Shown: positions 27,670 to 36,743 of the stretch, in pieces
Layout: every line of letters begins with the position of its first letter
Numbering within the stretch: position 1 is the stretch's first letter
From: Deltaproteobacteria bacterium
Lineage (GTDB): Bacteria; Myxococcota; JADLHZ01
Assembly: GCA_020848545.1 (NCBI GenBank)
Contig: JADLHZ010000026.1
Location: forward strand, 30,245-94,244
Length of the DNA: 64,000 nt
Direction: 5' to 3'
Made by a program: the position numbers and the translations under genes
The notes under the pieces: generated by a model
What the model saw: the letters and a program-made list of their open reading frames with translations, nothing else
Told to the model about the DNA's origin: nothing
Databases searched by the model: none

Positions 27670-30168
27670 ATGGTCAAGCGCGCCGACACCCCAGAGCTTC
27701 TCGCGCCGGCCGGCGATGACGAGTGTTTACGCGCAGCGGTCAACGCCGGCGCCGACGCCGTCTATTTCGGCCTGCGCGACGGCTTCAACGCACGGGCGCG
27801 CGCGGCGAACTTCGCCGTCGAGGATCTGCCGCGCACCTTCGACTACTTGCACGCGCGTGGCGTACGCGGCTTCGTCACCTTCAACACGCTGGTCTTCGAC
27901 AGCGAGCTCGCGTTGGCAGAGCGTACGCTCGCGGCGATCGCTCGCGCCGGCGCCGACGCGATCATCGTGCAGGACCTCGGCGTCGCCAAGCTCGCGCACG
28001 AGGTGTGCCCCGCGCTGCATTTGCACGCGTCGACGCAAATGACCGTGTCGAGCGCAGAAGGCGCGCGCATCGCTCAGGGCCTCGGCGTCACCCGCGTCGT
28101 CGTCCCGCGCGAGCTATCGATCACCGAGATCACGAAGCTCGCCGCCGGCACCGACGTCGAGCTCGAATGCTTCGTGCACGGCGCGCTCTGCATGAGCTGG
28201 TCCGGCCAGTGCTTGACCAGCGAAGCGCTCGAAGCGAGGAGCGCCAACCGCGGCCAGTGCGCGCAGAGCTGCCGCCTGCCCTATGATCTCTTCGTCGACG
28301 GCGCCCGGCGCGATCTCCACGACTTGAAGTACTTGCTCTCGCCGAAGGATCTCGCGGCGTACGATCTTCTGCCCGAGCTGCTCGCCGCCGGGATTTGTAG
28401 CTTCAAGCTCGAAGGCCGCATGAAGGGCAAAGAGTACGTGACCAACACGGTCGAGAAGTATCGGCGCGCGCTCGATCATGCGATCGACGCCAACGTACGC
28501 GGGCTCGACAAGGACGACGAGCGCGAGCTGCGCCTCACCTTCAGCCGTGGCTTTGGTCCGGGCTTCTTGAAGGGCAGCCATCATCAGACGCTCGTGCACG
28601 GAAAGTACCCAGGGCACCGCGGGGTCGAAGTCGGCCGCGTCGATCGCGTGGAAGAGGCGCGTGGCTACGTGTGGGTCACGCTCGTCGAGGGCGCGCCGGC
28701 GTTGTCTCCGGGCGACCGCGTGCTCTTCGATCAGCAGCGGCCGGAAGAGGACGAGCCCCGCGGCTCGCTCTTCGGCGTCGATCTTTTGGCCGGTGGCAAG
28801 GCGAAGCTCGTCTTCGGCGGCGAAGAAGCGGGCCGGCGCGGCAGCGGCGCCGATCTCGATCGCGTGCGGCCGGGCGACGTCGTCTACAAAGCGCGCGACA
28901 TCGCCCTCGCGCGCAAGCTGAAGAAGATCGCCGAGACCGAGCGGCGCATCGCGGTCGACGTGCGGGTCACCGGCAGCATCGGCCGGCCGCTCGTCGCCGA
29001 GGCAGAGGACGCGCTCGGGCGCAGCGCGAAGAGCGAGAGCCAGACGCCGCTCGACGCTGCGCGCACGCGGCCGCTCGAGCGCGCGCTCGTCGAAGAGAAG
29101 CTCTGCGCGTTTGGCGAGACGCGCTTCGCGTTGCGCAGGCTCGACCTCGCGATCGACGGCGCTGTCGCGATCGCGCCATCGGAGCTGAAGCGGATGCGCC
29201 GCGAGCTCACCGACGCGCTCGTCGAGCAGGCGATCGCGGCGCCGGCGCGGACGATCGTCGAGGCGGCGCCGCCGAAGCGGGTCACCGCGGGCGTCGAGCG
29301 ATCGCGCCCGGTGCTCGTGCCGCTCTTGCGGACGCTGGAGCAGGTGGCGCAGGCCATCGCGCTGAAGGACGCGCTCGCGCTCGAAGACGTCGAGCTCGAC
29401 TTCATGGAGCTCGTTGGCCTCGGCGAGGCGGTCGAACGCGTCCGCGCCGCAGGGCTCTCCGTGATCATCGCGACGCCGCGCGTGCAAAAGCCGGGCGAGG
29501 AAGGCTACGATCGTCGCTTCGCGAACTTGCAGCCGGACGGTATCCTCGCCCGGCACCTCGGCGCGCTCGAGCACTTCTTGCACGCCGATCGCGGGGTGCG
29601 CGTCCATGGAGATTTCTCACTCAACGCAACCAACGTCCGCACGGCGGCGGCGCTGCTCGAGCTCGGCCTCACGACGTTGACGCCGGCCTACGATCTCGAT
29701 GCGACGCAGCTCTTGGCGCTCGTCGACGGCGTGCGCCCAGATCGCCTCGAAGTGACGATCCACCAGCACCTGCCGCTCTATCACACCGAGCACTGCGTCT
29801 ACGCGCACACGCTGTCGAAGGGGAAAGACTTCAAGGACTGCGGGCGGCCGTGCGAGGCGCACTTGATCCACCTGCAGGACACCCAGGGCCTCGCACATCC
29901 GGTCATCGTCGACGTCGGCTGCAGAAACACGGTGTTCAACGCGAAGGCGCAGAGCGCGGCGCTGGTGCTACAGAAGCTGCTCGTTGCAAACGTGGCGCGC
30001 TATCGCGTCGAGCTCGTGCGTGAAGACGCGGCCGAGACCGCGCTCGTCCTGACGACCTACCGTGCGCTGCTCGACGGCAAGCTCGATGCGCGAGCGGCGG
30101 TGCGCTCCGTTGGCGCGATCGAGAAGTACGGCGTCAGCTCGGGCACCCTGCAAGTGCTCGCCGGCTGA
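27670..30168 (+). CDS. Peptidase U32 family protein (RlhA/TrhP-like)
   Basis: This 832-residue protein starts with the typical ELLAPAGDDECLRAAVNAGA barrel segment. At about residues 165-185 it has the U32 signature ECFVHGALCMSWSGQCL, followed by the extra cysteines in NRGQCAQSCRLP, which can hold an Fe-S cluster. The long C-terminal half, with HTEHCVYAHTL and CGRPCEAHLI, corresponds to the DUF3656-containing forms. E. coli relatives RlhA and TrhP hydroxylate 23S rRNA or tRNA using prephenate-linked chemistry, and others are called collagenase-like. RNA hydroxylation is the better guess. The length exceeds E. coli RlhA (about 650). The start ATG is 9 bp from the giant gene's start on the other strand. 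Confidence 0.88.
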   Translation: MVKRADTPELLAPAGDDECLRAAVNAGADAVYFGLRDGFNARARAANFAVEDLPRTFDYLHARGVRGFVTFNTLVFDSELALAERTLAAIARAGADAIIVQDLGVAKLAHEVCPALHLHASTQMTVSSAEGARIAQGLGVTRVVVPRELSITEITKLAAGTDVELECFVHGALCMSWSGQCLTSEALEARSANRGQCAQSCRLPYDLFVDGARRDLHDLKYLLSPKDLAAYDLLPELLAAGICSFKLEGRMKGKEYVTNTVEKYRRALDHAIDANVRGLDKDDERELRLTFSRGFGPGFLKGSHHQTLVHGKYPGHRGVEVGRVDRVEEARGYVWVTLVEGAPALSPGDRVLFDQQRPEEDEPRGSLFGVDLLAGGKAKLVFGGEEAGRRGSGADLDRVRPGDVVYKARDIALARKLKKIAETERRIAVDVRVTGSIGRPLVAEAEDALGRSAKSESQTPLDAARTRPLERALVEEKLCAFGETRFALRRLDLAIDGAVAIAPSELKRMRRELTDALVEQAIAAPARTIVEAAPPKRVTAGVERSRPVLVPLLRTLEQVAQAIALKDALALEDVELDFMELVGLGEAVERVRAAGLSVIIATPRVQKPGEEGYDRRFANLQPDGILARHLGALEHFLHADRGVRVHGDFSLNATNVRTAAALLELGLTTLTPAYDLDATQLLALVDGVRPDRLEVTIHQHLPLYHTEHCVYAHTLSKGKDFKDCGRPCEAHLIHLQDTQGLAHPVIVDVGCRNTVFNAKAQSAALVLQKLLVANVARYRVELVREDAAETALVLTTYRALLDGKLDARAAVRSVGAIEKYGVSSGTLQVLAG

Positions 30169-30192
30169 TCACTTCGAGCGCGCTGGCGGGGG

Positions 30193-30987
30193 CTACCGCA
30201 GGAGGCGCGCGGCGAGCCAAGCGACGAGGGCGTCGAGCGCGTCGACGTGCAAGTAATGGCCGGCGTCGAGCGCGTGCGTTTCGACTCCGAGCTCTGCGAG
30301 CCGCGCGCGATCGGCATGGGTGACGAAGCCGGATCGGCGGCCGTACGCGAGCGCGAGCTTCTGGGCGATCGCTTCGGCGTGCGGCCAAAGATCGTCGCCG
30401 CGCGACGCCTTGCCGAAGTCGACGAGCGCCTGCCGATCGATGCGCCAGACCAGGCGGCCGCCACCGTCGTTGCCGCCAACGTTCGCGAGGTTCATCAGGA
30501 GCCAATCGGCGAGCGCGGCGCTGAGGCCATGCTGCATCAACGCGGCGCGCGCTTCTGTGCGCGACGCGAACGACGCCGGCGCCGCGAGCAGGGCACGCGC
30601 GACCGTTTCGAGATCGGTGTTGCGATCGCCGATCGGGCCGGGCGCGATGTCGAGCAGCAGCACTTGCGCGACACGATCCGGGCGCTGGTTCGCCGCCTCG
30701 ACGCCCACGCGACCGCCCATCGAGTGACCGACGATCGCGAGCGGCGCCGGCAGGGCGTCGGCGAACGCGACGACAGGTTCGACCAACGCGCGGAGATCGT
30801 AGGGCGGCTGCATCGGTGGCGACGTGCCGTGGCCCGGCAGGTCGGCGCTGATGATCGTGAGGTCGCTGCGCGCTTCGCTCAGCCGCTGCGCGAGCGAGGT
30901 GAGGTTTCGGCCAGAGCCGAGGAAGCCGTGGAGCAGGAGCACCGTGCGCGATCCTTCGCCGCGCTTGAAGTGAGCGAGCGTCATCAC
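30193..30987 (-). CDS. Alpha/beta hydrolase (YbfF-like esterase)
   Basis: This 264-residue hydrolase has the oxyanion motif LLLHGFLGSGRNL, nucleophile elbow GHSMGG, and a C-terminal His in ALDAGHYLHVD. LPGHGTSP after the second strand is standard. The order and length resemble YbfF/SHCHC synthase-like hydrolases acting on small acyl or thioester substrates. The exact substrate is unknown. It converges on the U32 gene with a 24-bp gap and is divergent from the LOG-like gene with a 45-bp gap. Confidence 0.87.
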   Translation of the reverse strand: MMTLAHFKRGEGSRTVLLLHGFLGSGRNLTSLAQRLSEARSDLTIISADLPGHGTSPPMQPPYDLRALVEPVVAFADALPAPLAIVGHSMGGRVGVEAANQRPDRVAQVLLLDIAPGPIGDRNTDLETVARALLAAPASFASRTEARAALMQHGLSAALADWLLMNLANVGGNDGGGRLVWRIDRQALVDFGKASRGDDLWPHAEAIAQKLALAYGRRSGFVTHADRARLAELGVETHALDAGHYLHVDALDALVAWLAARLLR

Positions 30988-31032
30988 TGCTTACCTTGAA
31001 CCCGAGGCGCAGAGCTGGCAAGCCGAGCGCCC

Positions 31033-31578
31033 ATGCCTGCACCGAAGACGGTCACGATCTACTGCGCCTCGGCGTCCGGCTTCGATGCGCGCTTCGCCGA
31101 AGCTGCGCGGGCGCTCGGCGCGGCGCTCGCGGGCCGCGGCGTCGCGATCGCCTACGGCGGCGCGCATGTCGGGCTCATGGGCATGACCGCCGACGCCGCG
31201 CGCGAAGCCGGCGGCCGCGTCATCGGCGTCATCCCGGAGCGCCTGGTCGAGCGCGAGGTGGCGCACGAGAATCTCACCGAGCTCGTGGTCGTCGACACCA
31301 TGCACGAGCGCAAGCGGCAGATGGCCGATCTCGGCGACGCCTTCGTGGCGATGCCCGGCGGACTCGGCACGCTCGACGAGCTCTTCGAGATCGCCACCTG
31401 GTCGCAGCTCGGCATGCACACCAAGCCGATCGTGCTGCTCAATGTCGCCGGCTACTTCGATCATCTGATCGCGTTTCTGAACCACGCGGAGGAGAGCGGC
31501 CTCCTGCAAGCGCGCAACCGCGCGATCATCCAGCAAGTGGCCGACGTGCCGGCGTTGTTGTCGTTGCTCTTTGGCTAG
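31033..31578 (+). CDS. LOG-like cytokinin riboside 5'-monophosphate phosphoribohydrolase
   Basis: This 181-residue Rossmann-like protein belongs to the TIGR00730/LOG family. It has IAYGGAHVGLMGMTADAA and the signature PGGLGTLDELFE, in which Gly-rich and Glu residues bind the nucleotide and cleave the N-glycosidic bond. Bacterial members hydrolyse nucleotide 5'-monophosphates (AMP or cytokinin nucleotides). The MHERKRQM helix is also standard. The length is typical. Its 3' end overlaps that of the anti-sigma gene by four bases on the opposite strand. Confidence 0.92.
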   Translation: MPAPKTVTIYCASASGFDARFAEAARALGAALAGRGVAIAYGGAHVGLMGMTADAAREAGGRVIGVIPERLVEREVAHENLTELVVVDTMHERKRQMADLGDAFVAMPGGLGTLDELFEIATWSQLGMHTKPIVLLNVAGYFDHLIAFLNHAEESGLLQARNRAIIQQVADVPALLSLLFG

Positions 31579-32321
31579 CTCTTCGGCGCGCCGACCCAGA
31601 GCGCCGGGCCTTGCGGCGCCGTGCCACCGCCCGGCGGCTCGAGCGTGATCGCGAAGGCGTCGATGGCGCCCTCGAGCAGCTTCGGATCCACTTGCATCAT
31701 CGCCGAGCCGTCGGCCGCTGGCTTCATCAGGCCCGCCGCGAGCTTCTGGTCGCCGCGGATCACCCAGAGCTCGTAGTCCTTGTCGGGCCGCGCCTTCACG
31801 CCGTGGGCCACGATCATCGCCGCGCGCTTGTCTTTATTGATCACCGCTTGCACGCTGCTCTGCGCGTCGGCGCCAGGCTGCGCGCCGAGCACGACGACCT
31901 CGGCGCCGGCCTCGCTCATCATCGCGAACGCGCGCGCTTGCAGATCGAGCTTCTGGCGCAGATCGGCGATCGTGCGACGATCGCGCTCGAGGCGATCGTC
32001 GATCTTCGTCACCGAGAACGCAAACGCGATGAGCACGCCGGCGGCGATCGCATAGCCACCGTAGGCGAGGAGCGCGAAGCGGCGGCGCGCCGGGCGATGA
32101 CCGAGCCCGGCGTTCACGCGGTCCCAGATCTCCGGCGCCGGTTGTAGCGGCGGATCCATCTTGGCAAGGAGCGCGGCGGCGTCGTTCGCGTCGTGCAGCG
32201 CCTCGAAGCAACCGTCATGCGCCGCTTCGGCCAGGTGCGCTTCTGCCTGTGCGCGCTCGTCGGCGTCGCACGCACCGAGCGCCAACGAAGAGGCGATCGC
32301 TTTGAACTCGGTGCAGTTCAT
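31575..32321 (-). CDS. Anti-sigma factor, RskA-like
   Basis: This 248-residue membrane protein has an N-terminal cytosolic domain (MNCTEFKAIASSLALGACDA) with a zinc-anti-sigma-like helix (AEAHLAEAAHDGCF), although only part of the usual HxxxCxxC is present. One membrane span follows (FALLAYGGYAIAAGVLIAFAF cut short here), then a periplasmic RskA-type domain with VIVAHGVKARPDKDYELWVI and ITLEPPGGGTAPQGP. It should hold the adjacent SigK-type factor at the membrane until a signal triggers release, often by proteolysis. Its start overlaps the sigma stop in ATGA (32318-32321). Confidence 0.9.
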   Translation of the reverse strand: MNCTEFKAIASSLALGACDADERAQAEAHLAEAAHDGCFEALHDANDAAALLAKMDPPLQPAPEIWDRVNAGLGHRPARRRFALLAYGGYAIAAGVLIAFAFSVTKIDDRLERDRRTIADLRQKLDLQARAFAMMSEAGAEVVVLGAQPGADAQSSVQAVINKDKRAAMIVAHGVKARPDKDYELWVIRGDQKLAAGLMKPAADGSAMMQVDPKLLEGAIDAFAITLEPPGGGTAPQGPALWVGAPKS

Positions 32322-32902
32322 GCGCCGCCTCGGCTGGGATCGGGACGGTGGGGGGTGAGCAGCTTCTGCAGCTTCTCCATCGCGGCGCGGATGCGCGTCT
32401 TCACCGTGCCCAGCGGATCGCCCGTGCGGGCGGCGATCTGCGAGTGCGAGAGCCCTTCGTAGTAGGCGAGCTCGAGCGCGGCGCGTTGCTCCTGCGGCAA
32501 ATCGCCGAGCGCAAGGATCACCGCTTGTCGCGTTTGTCGCGCCGAAGCTTCTTCGAGCGGCGTGACGGTGGCGTTCTCGCGCAGCGCTTGCTCCTGCACG
32601 CCCGGCAGCACGCGCAAGACGACGGTGCGGTGGCGCAAGCGATCGATCGCGCGGTTTCGCACGATGCCGAAGACCCACGCTTCGCCGCTGCCCCTGCGAG
32701 GATCGAATTGATCAGCGCGCTTCCAGACCTCGATGAACGCTTCTTGCACGACGTCTTCGGCTTCACCGAGCCGCCCGACCAAGCGACGGGCGAGGGCGAG
32801 GGCGTGCGGCGCGAGGCGTTCGTAGAGCGCTTGCATCGCGCGCTTGTCCTTCAGCGCGATCCGCGCGACGAGCTCGCTCGCTTGCTTGCCGGGCTCGGGC
32901 AT
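32318..32902 (-). CDS. ECF sigma factor, SigK-like
   Basis: This 194-residue ECF sigma factor has region 2 motifs (ALYERLAPHALALARRLVGR, then EDVVQEAFIEVWKRADQFD and VFGIVRNRAIDRLRHR) and region 4 (LPQEQRAALELAYYEGLSHS, then IAARTGDPLGTVKTRIRAAM), which contain the core-binding and -35-binding helices. It pairs with the RskA-like gene downstream, the typical SigK/RskA layout. The start ATG 32902 (MPEPGKQ) is used; an upstream ATG at 32944 would add a poor-fitting 14-residue leader. The 114-bp upstream region carries three 14-bp repeats that may be control sites. Confidence 0.92.
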   Translation of the reverse strand: MPEPGKQASELVARIALKDKRAMQALYERLAPHALALARRLVGRLGEAEDVVQEAFIEVWKRADQFDPRRGSGEAWVFGIVRNRAIDRLRHRTVVLRVLPGVQEQALRENATVTPLEEASARQTRQAVILALGDLPQEQRAALELAYYEGLSHSQIAARTGDPLGTVKTRIRAAMEKLQKLLTPHRPDPSRGGA

Positions 32903-32984
32903 CGGCGAGGACTGTATGCGGTGGACGCTCGCGGGGCAACACACGGACTGTCTACGTGCGAAGAGCCGTGGCGGATTTCCCGTG

Positions 32985-33026
32985 TCGGCTACGGGGAATC
33001 GGCTACTTGGGATCGGCTACGCGAAG
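32985..33026. repeat. Three 14-bp direct repeats
   Basis: TCGGCTAC occurs at 32985, 32999 and 33013 in a 14-bp period, with the in-between bases partly conserved (GGGGAA, TTGGGA, GCGAAG). The last copy covers the stop codon of the Nif3-like gene. The array is about 85 bp upstream of the sigma start, so a regulator-binding role is possible. Confidence 0.5.
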
Positions 33027-34111
33027 ACGTACGGATCGCGATCGGCGCGGCTCTGGGTGACCTCGACGCCAATCTTCGCGATCGCTTCGCCAAGCGCTCT
33101 CAATGCGAGTCGCTCGCTATTCGAATGCAGCGTCGCGACGACCGTCATCCCGCGGCTCACCGCCTTCAACGCGTCGTGGTGCTTGAGCTCTCCCGTCACG
33201 AACACATCGGCCTTCGCCTTCAGCGCGTCCTCGAGCAACCCTGCGCCCGCTCCCGCCGCGACCGCGACGCGCTTGCACTTTCCGTCGATCGATCCCGCGA
33301 CGAGCACGCCGTCGAGGCCGAGCGCTTTCTTGCACTGCGCCACGAGATCCTTCTTCGTCCCGGCGAACTCTCCGACGCGGCCCATGCCGATCGTGGCGTC
33401 GGGCGCTGCTTGAAGTCGCACGAGATCGAACGCCGGCGTTTCGTAGGGATGCGCCTTTCGCAGCGCCTCGACCACGGCCGCCACGCGGCGCGCTGGGATC
33501 ACGGTCTCGACGCGCACCTCCGGCGCGACTTCGAGCCGGCCTTTTTCGCCGACCGCGGGGTTCGTGGCGTCGCTGCCGAAGAACGTTCCGGTGCCGGGCA
33601 AACGAAAGCTGCACTGCGTGTACTCGCCGATCTCGCCGGCGCCCGCAGCGAAGACCGCCTCGCTCACGCGCGTGACCGCGTCTTCCGGCACGAAGGTCAC
33701 GAGCTTCAGCTCATCGCCGCCGCCGGCCGGCTTCAATGGCCGCGCGGCCGTGAGACCAAGCGCCTCAGCGAGCACAGCGTTCGTGCCGCCTTTGGCCGCG
33801 TCGAGCGCGGTGTGCGGGCTGTACAACGCGATGCCGGCTCGGATCGCAGCGAAGACTTCGCTGCCGGCCGGCACGCGCTTCATGCCACCGAAGATCGGCG
33901 GATGGTAGGCGACGACGAGCGCCGCGCCAGCGGCTTCTTCGAGCACTTCGCGCGTGAAGTCGATGCAGGTGAGCACCCGCGCGACCTCGGCCTCCGGATC
34001 GCCCACGAGCAAACCCACGTTGTCCCACGCTTCGGCGAGGTGGAGCGGCGCGAACGCTTCGAGCGCAGCGGTCACCTCGCGCACACGGATACCCTTCGCT
34101 TCTTTCGGCAT
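33017..34111 (-). CDS. Nif3-like dinuclear metal protein
   Basis: This 364-residue member of the NIF3/YbgI family has GLLVGDPEAEV at the start, metal-ligand residues in VAYHPPIFGG, the hallmark SPHTALDAAKGGTN, and a C-terminal LHSNSERLALRALGE that supplies the last His and Glu. Between these it carries the extra ~130-residue insert (CutA1/PII-like) common in longer members (about 370 residues). These proteins form hexameric rings with a two-metal site. The activity is uncertain; GTP cyclohydrolase I type 2 is only a database label. ATG 34111 is chosen; an upstream ATG at 34138 adds nine residues. Confidence 0.9.
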   Translation of the reverse strand: MPKEAKGIRVREVTAALEAFAPLHLAEAWDNVGLLVGDPEAEVARVLTCIDFTREVLEEAAGAALVVAYHPPIFGGMKRVPAGSEVFAAIRAGIALYSPHTALDAAKGGTNAVLAEALGLTAARPLKPAGGGDELKLVTFVPEDAVTRVSEAVFAAGAGEIGEYTQCSFRLPGTGTFFGSDATNPAVGEKGRLEVAPEVRVETVIPARRVAAVVEALRKAHPYETPAFDLVRLQAAPDATIGMGRVGEFAGTKKDLVAQCKKALGLDGVLVAGSIDGKCKRVAVAAGAGAGLLEDALKAKADVFVTGELKHHDALKAVSRGMTVVATLHSNSERLALRALGEAIAKIGVEVTQSRADRDPYVFA

Positions 34112-34179
34112 TTGTCGCGGCCTAGCGCGCTTCTCCACTTGAGCGCCAGTCGGGCTTCTGAGACACCTTTCCGTTCGTC

Positions 34180-36204
34180 ATGCGCTTCCTCACCGCCTGC
34201 GTCCTCGTCCTCTCTGCCTGCAGCCCGCGCGCGATTCCCGGCACCCAGGCGGCGATGACCTTCGATCGCGGTCGCGACGTGTGGAAGGCGCCGGTGCCGT
34301 CCGACGACCTCATCATGGACGATGGCCACGTCGACATGCGCGGCTTTCAAAACCCGACGAACAACAGCTTCCTCGGCGGCATGATCGCGATCCTCGCCGC
34401 CGACGCCCGCGGCTTCTCGACGGCGGCGCCGATCATGTTTCGCTTCACCGCGTCGCTCGCGCCGGATCGTCTGCCGGCCCTCGAGGTCAGCGCCACCAAG
34501 CAGAGCCCCATCACCCTCGTCTCGATCGATCCGCGCGCGCCGGACTTCCTCACGCGCTACCCGTTCCGCGCCGAGTTCATGCGCGATGGCGGGCCCTTCG
34601 GCGCGTCGAACATGCTCGCGATTCTGCCGCTGCAAGGCCGGCCGCTGCGCCCGAACACGCGCTACGCCGCGATCGTGCAGCGCAAGCTCGGCGACAAAGA
34701 CGGCGCGCTCCTCGGCGTGCCGCTCGCCATGAGCCAGCTCCTCTTCGGCGAGCGCCCGAACGGCATGCACGCGCGGGCGCACGAGGCGTACATGCAAGCG
34801 CTGCGCGTCGTCGATCGCGATCTCGGCATTCCGGCGAGCGCCATCGCGGCGATCACGGTGTTCACGACCGACGACGTCACCGGCGGCCTCGCCCGGGGCC
34901 GCGAGCGCATCTTGCAGGAGCCGCTGCCGGTGCCCGAAGCCGCCTTCTCCTTGTATGCGACGCATCCCGGCTACTGCGTGATGCAGACGACAGTGCAGCT
35001 GCCGGTGATGCAAGTCGGCCAACCGCCGTTCTTCTCCGGCGGCGGCAACTGGGTGGTGGACGACGACGGCGCGCCGATCGTGCAAGGCCACGAGCGCGCG
35101 AACCTGATGGTCACGGTGCCGCGCACGCCGATGCCGCCCGCGGGCTTTCCGGCGATCGTGTACATGCGCCAAGGCGGCAACGGCGTGGTGCCGCTCGCCG
35201 ATCGCGGCGTGCATCCGATGAACCACGCAGACGCCGTCCCAGGGAGCGGCCCCGCGCAGGAGTTCGCCAAGGTGGGCTACGCCGGCGTCAGCCTTGACGG
35301 CCCGCACGGCGGCCTGCGCAACTACACGGGCACCGACGAGCAGCTGACGCTCTTCAACTTCTTCAACCCGATCGCCATGCGCGACAACATGCGCGAGAGC
35401 GCGATCGAGATCGATCTGCTCGCGGCGATCTTGCCCACGCTCACCATCGACGCGAGCGCGTGCGCGGCGGGTCCGCTCGGCGCGCCCGGCGCGGCGGTCA
35501 AGCTCGACACGAAGGAGCTCGTGCTCTTCGGCCACTCGACCGGCGCATGGATCACGCCGATCGCCGCCGCCTTCGAGCCGCGCTTCAAGAACGTGATCAT
35601 GAGCGGCGCCGGCGCGAGCTGGGTCGAGAACATCTTGTTCAAGCGCATGCCCGTCGACGTGAAGGTCGTCGCCAAGGGCATCTTGGAATACGGCAGCATC
35701 GATCGCGAGCTCACCGAGTTCGATCCGGCGGTGATGCTCGCGCAGTGGGCGGCGGACCCTTCCGATCCGCAGAACTACGCGCCGCACATCGTCGACCGGC
35801 CGCCGGAAGAGAGCAGAAACGTGCTCGTGTTCCAAGGCATCGTCGACAGCTACATCATGCCGCCGATCGCCAACGCGCTGAACTTGTCGGCCGGGCTCGA
35901 TCTCGGTGGCGCCGGGCTCGACGCGGCCTCACCGGCGCTCGCTGATCTGCCGCCCTACGGCGCGCTCTCTCCGCTCATCGGCCGCGGCGCCGTCGAGCTG
36001 CCAGCGTCGCTCAATCGGAACGGCACGCGCCCGGTGACCGCGATCGTCGTGCAGCACGAAAAGGACGCGATCGAAGACGGCCATGAAGCGATGTTCCAGC
36101 GCGAAGAGCCGAAGTATCAATACCGCTGCTTCTTGCGCACGCTGAAGGACGACGGCGCGCCCCGTGTCCCGGTCGGCATCAACTCGCCCGACGTCTGTCC
36201 TTGA
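34180..36204 (+). CDS. Lipoprotein alpha/beta hydrolase
   Basis: This 674-residue exported protein starts with a lipobox signal (TACVLVLSAC). The C-terminal half shows an alpha/beta-hydrolase fold: nucleophile elbow LVLFGHSTGAW (Ser), possible acid in FQGIVDSYI, and His in EDGHEAMF. The N-terminal ~350 residues are a beta-rich domain seen in deltaproteobacterial hydrolase lipoproteins (LRPNTRYAAIVQRKLG resembles a Big-like or carbohydrate-surface module). It is probably an outer-membrane esterase of unknown substrate. It is followed after three bases by the ArfB gene, so co-transcription is likely. Confidence 0.8.
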   Translation: MRFLTACVLVLSACSPRAIPGTQAAMTFDRGRDVWKAPVPSDDLIMDDGHVDMRGFQNPTNNSFLGGMIAILAADARGFSTAAPIMFRFTASLAPDRLPALEVSATKQSPITLVSIDPRAPDFLTRYPFRAEFMRDGGPFGASNMLAILPLQGRPLRPNTRYAAIVQRKLGDKDGALLGVPLAMSQLLFGERPNGMHARAHEAYMQALRVVDRDLGIPASAIAAITVFTTDDVTGGLARGRERILQEPLPVPEAAFSLYATHPGYCVMQTTVQLPVMQVGQPPFFSGGGNWVVDDDGAPIVQGHERANLMVTVPRTPMPPAGFPAIVYMRQGGNGVVPLADRGVHPMNHADAVPGSGPAQEFAKVGYAGVSLDGPHGGLRNYTGTDEQLTLFNFFNPIAMRDNMRESAIEIDLLAAILPTLTIDASACAAGPLGAPGAAVKLDTKELVLFGHSTGAWITPIAAAFEPRFKNVIMSGAGASWVENILFKRMPVDVKVVAKGILEYGSIDRELTEFDPAVMLAQWAADPSDPQNYAPHIVDRPPEESRNVLVFQGIVDSYIMPPIANALNLSAGLDLGGAGLDAASPALADLPPYGALSPLIGRGAVELPASLNRNGTRPVTAIVVQHEKDAIEDGHEAMFQREEPKYQYRCFLRTLKDDGAPRVPVGINSPDVCP

Positions 36205-36207
36205 AGC

Positions 36208-36633
36208 GTGCCGGACCTGTTCATCAAAGAGGGCCTCATCATCCCGGAGCGCGAGCTCCTGTGGGAGGCGTCGCGCTCGGGCGGCCCGGGTGGCCAGAAC
36301 GTCAACAAGGTGGCGAGCAAGGTCGAGCTGCGCTTCTTCGTCTTCGCGTCGAGCGCGCTCCCGTCCGGTGTCAAAGCGCGGCTCGTCCGCCTCGCGCACA
36401 ACCGGATGACGCAAGAAGGGTCGCTGCTGATCACGAGCTCGCGGACGCGCGATCAGTCGAAGAACTTGGAAGACGTACGAACGAAATTGCGCGAGCTGAT
36501 CCTGTCCGCGCTCGTCCCTCCTCGCCCGCGGATCCCCACCCGCCCCTCGCGCGGATCGAAGGAGCGGCGCCTCGCGGAGAAGCGGATCACGGCGAAGATC
36601 AAATCGGATAGGAAAGGCGCGCGCGACGAATAG
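36208..36633 (+). CDS. arfB: Alternative ribosome-rescue factor ArfB (peptidyl-tRNA hydrolase)
   Basis: This 141-residue class-I release-factor-like protein has the catalytic GGQ at residues 28-30 within SRSGGPGGQNVNKVASK and the basic, disordered C-terminal tail (RRLAEKRITAKIKSDRKGAR) that enters the mRNA channel of stalled ribosomes. It lacks the stop-codon-reading domain of RF1 and RF2. The start is GTG at 36208, three bases after the upstream stop; it gives the normal PDLFIKEGLIIPERELLWEA N-terminus. It frees ribosomes stalled on mRNAs without stop codons. Confidence 0.92.
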   Translation: MPDLFIKEGLIIPERELLWEASRSGGPGGQNVNKVASKVELRFFVFASSALPSGVKARLVRLAHNRMTQEGSLLITSSRTRDQSKNLEDVRTKLRELILSALVPPRPRIPTRPSRGSKERRLAEKRITAKIKSDRKGARDE

Positions 36634-36650
36634 GCGAAGCGATCGAGCGG

Positions 36651-36675
36651 CGACCGGGATGGCTCCCCCCGGTCG
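36651..36675 (+). terminator. 8-bp hairpin after arfB
   Basis: CGACCGGG at 36651-36658 pairs exactly with CCCGGTCG at 36668-36675 around a 9-base loop. It lies 18 bp after the arfB stop and before the next operon. No long T-run follows, so it is a candidate terminator only. Confidence 0.5.
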
Positions 36676-36743
36676 TATTCCTTCGTGCACGCCTTGCTTT
36701 CGGCCCTCCCCTTCATTACGCAACGCGGCGGTAGGAGGCGACG

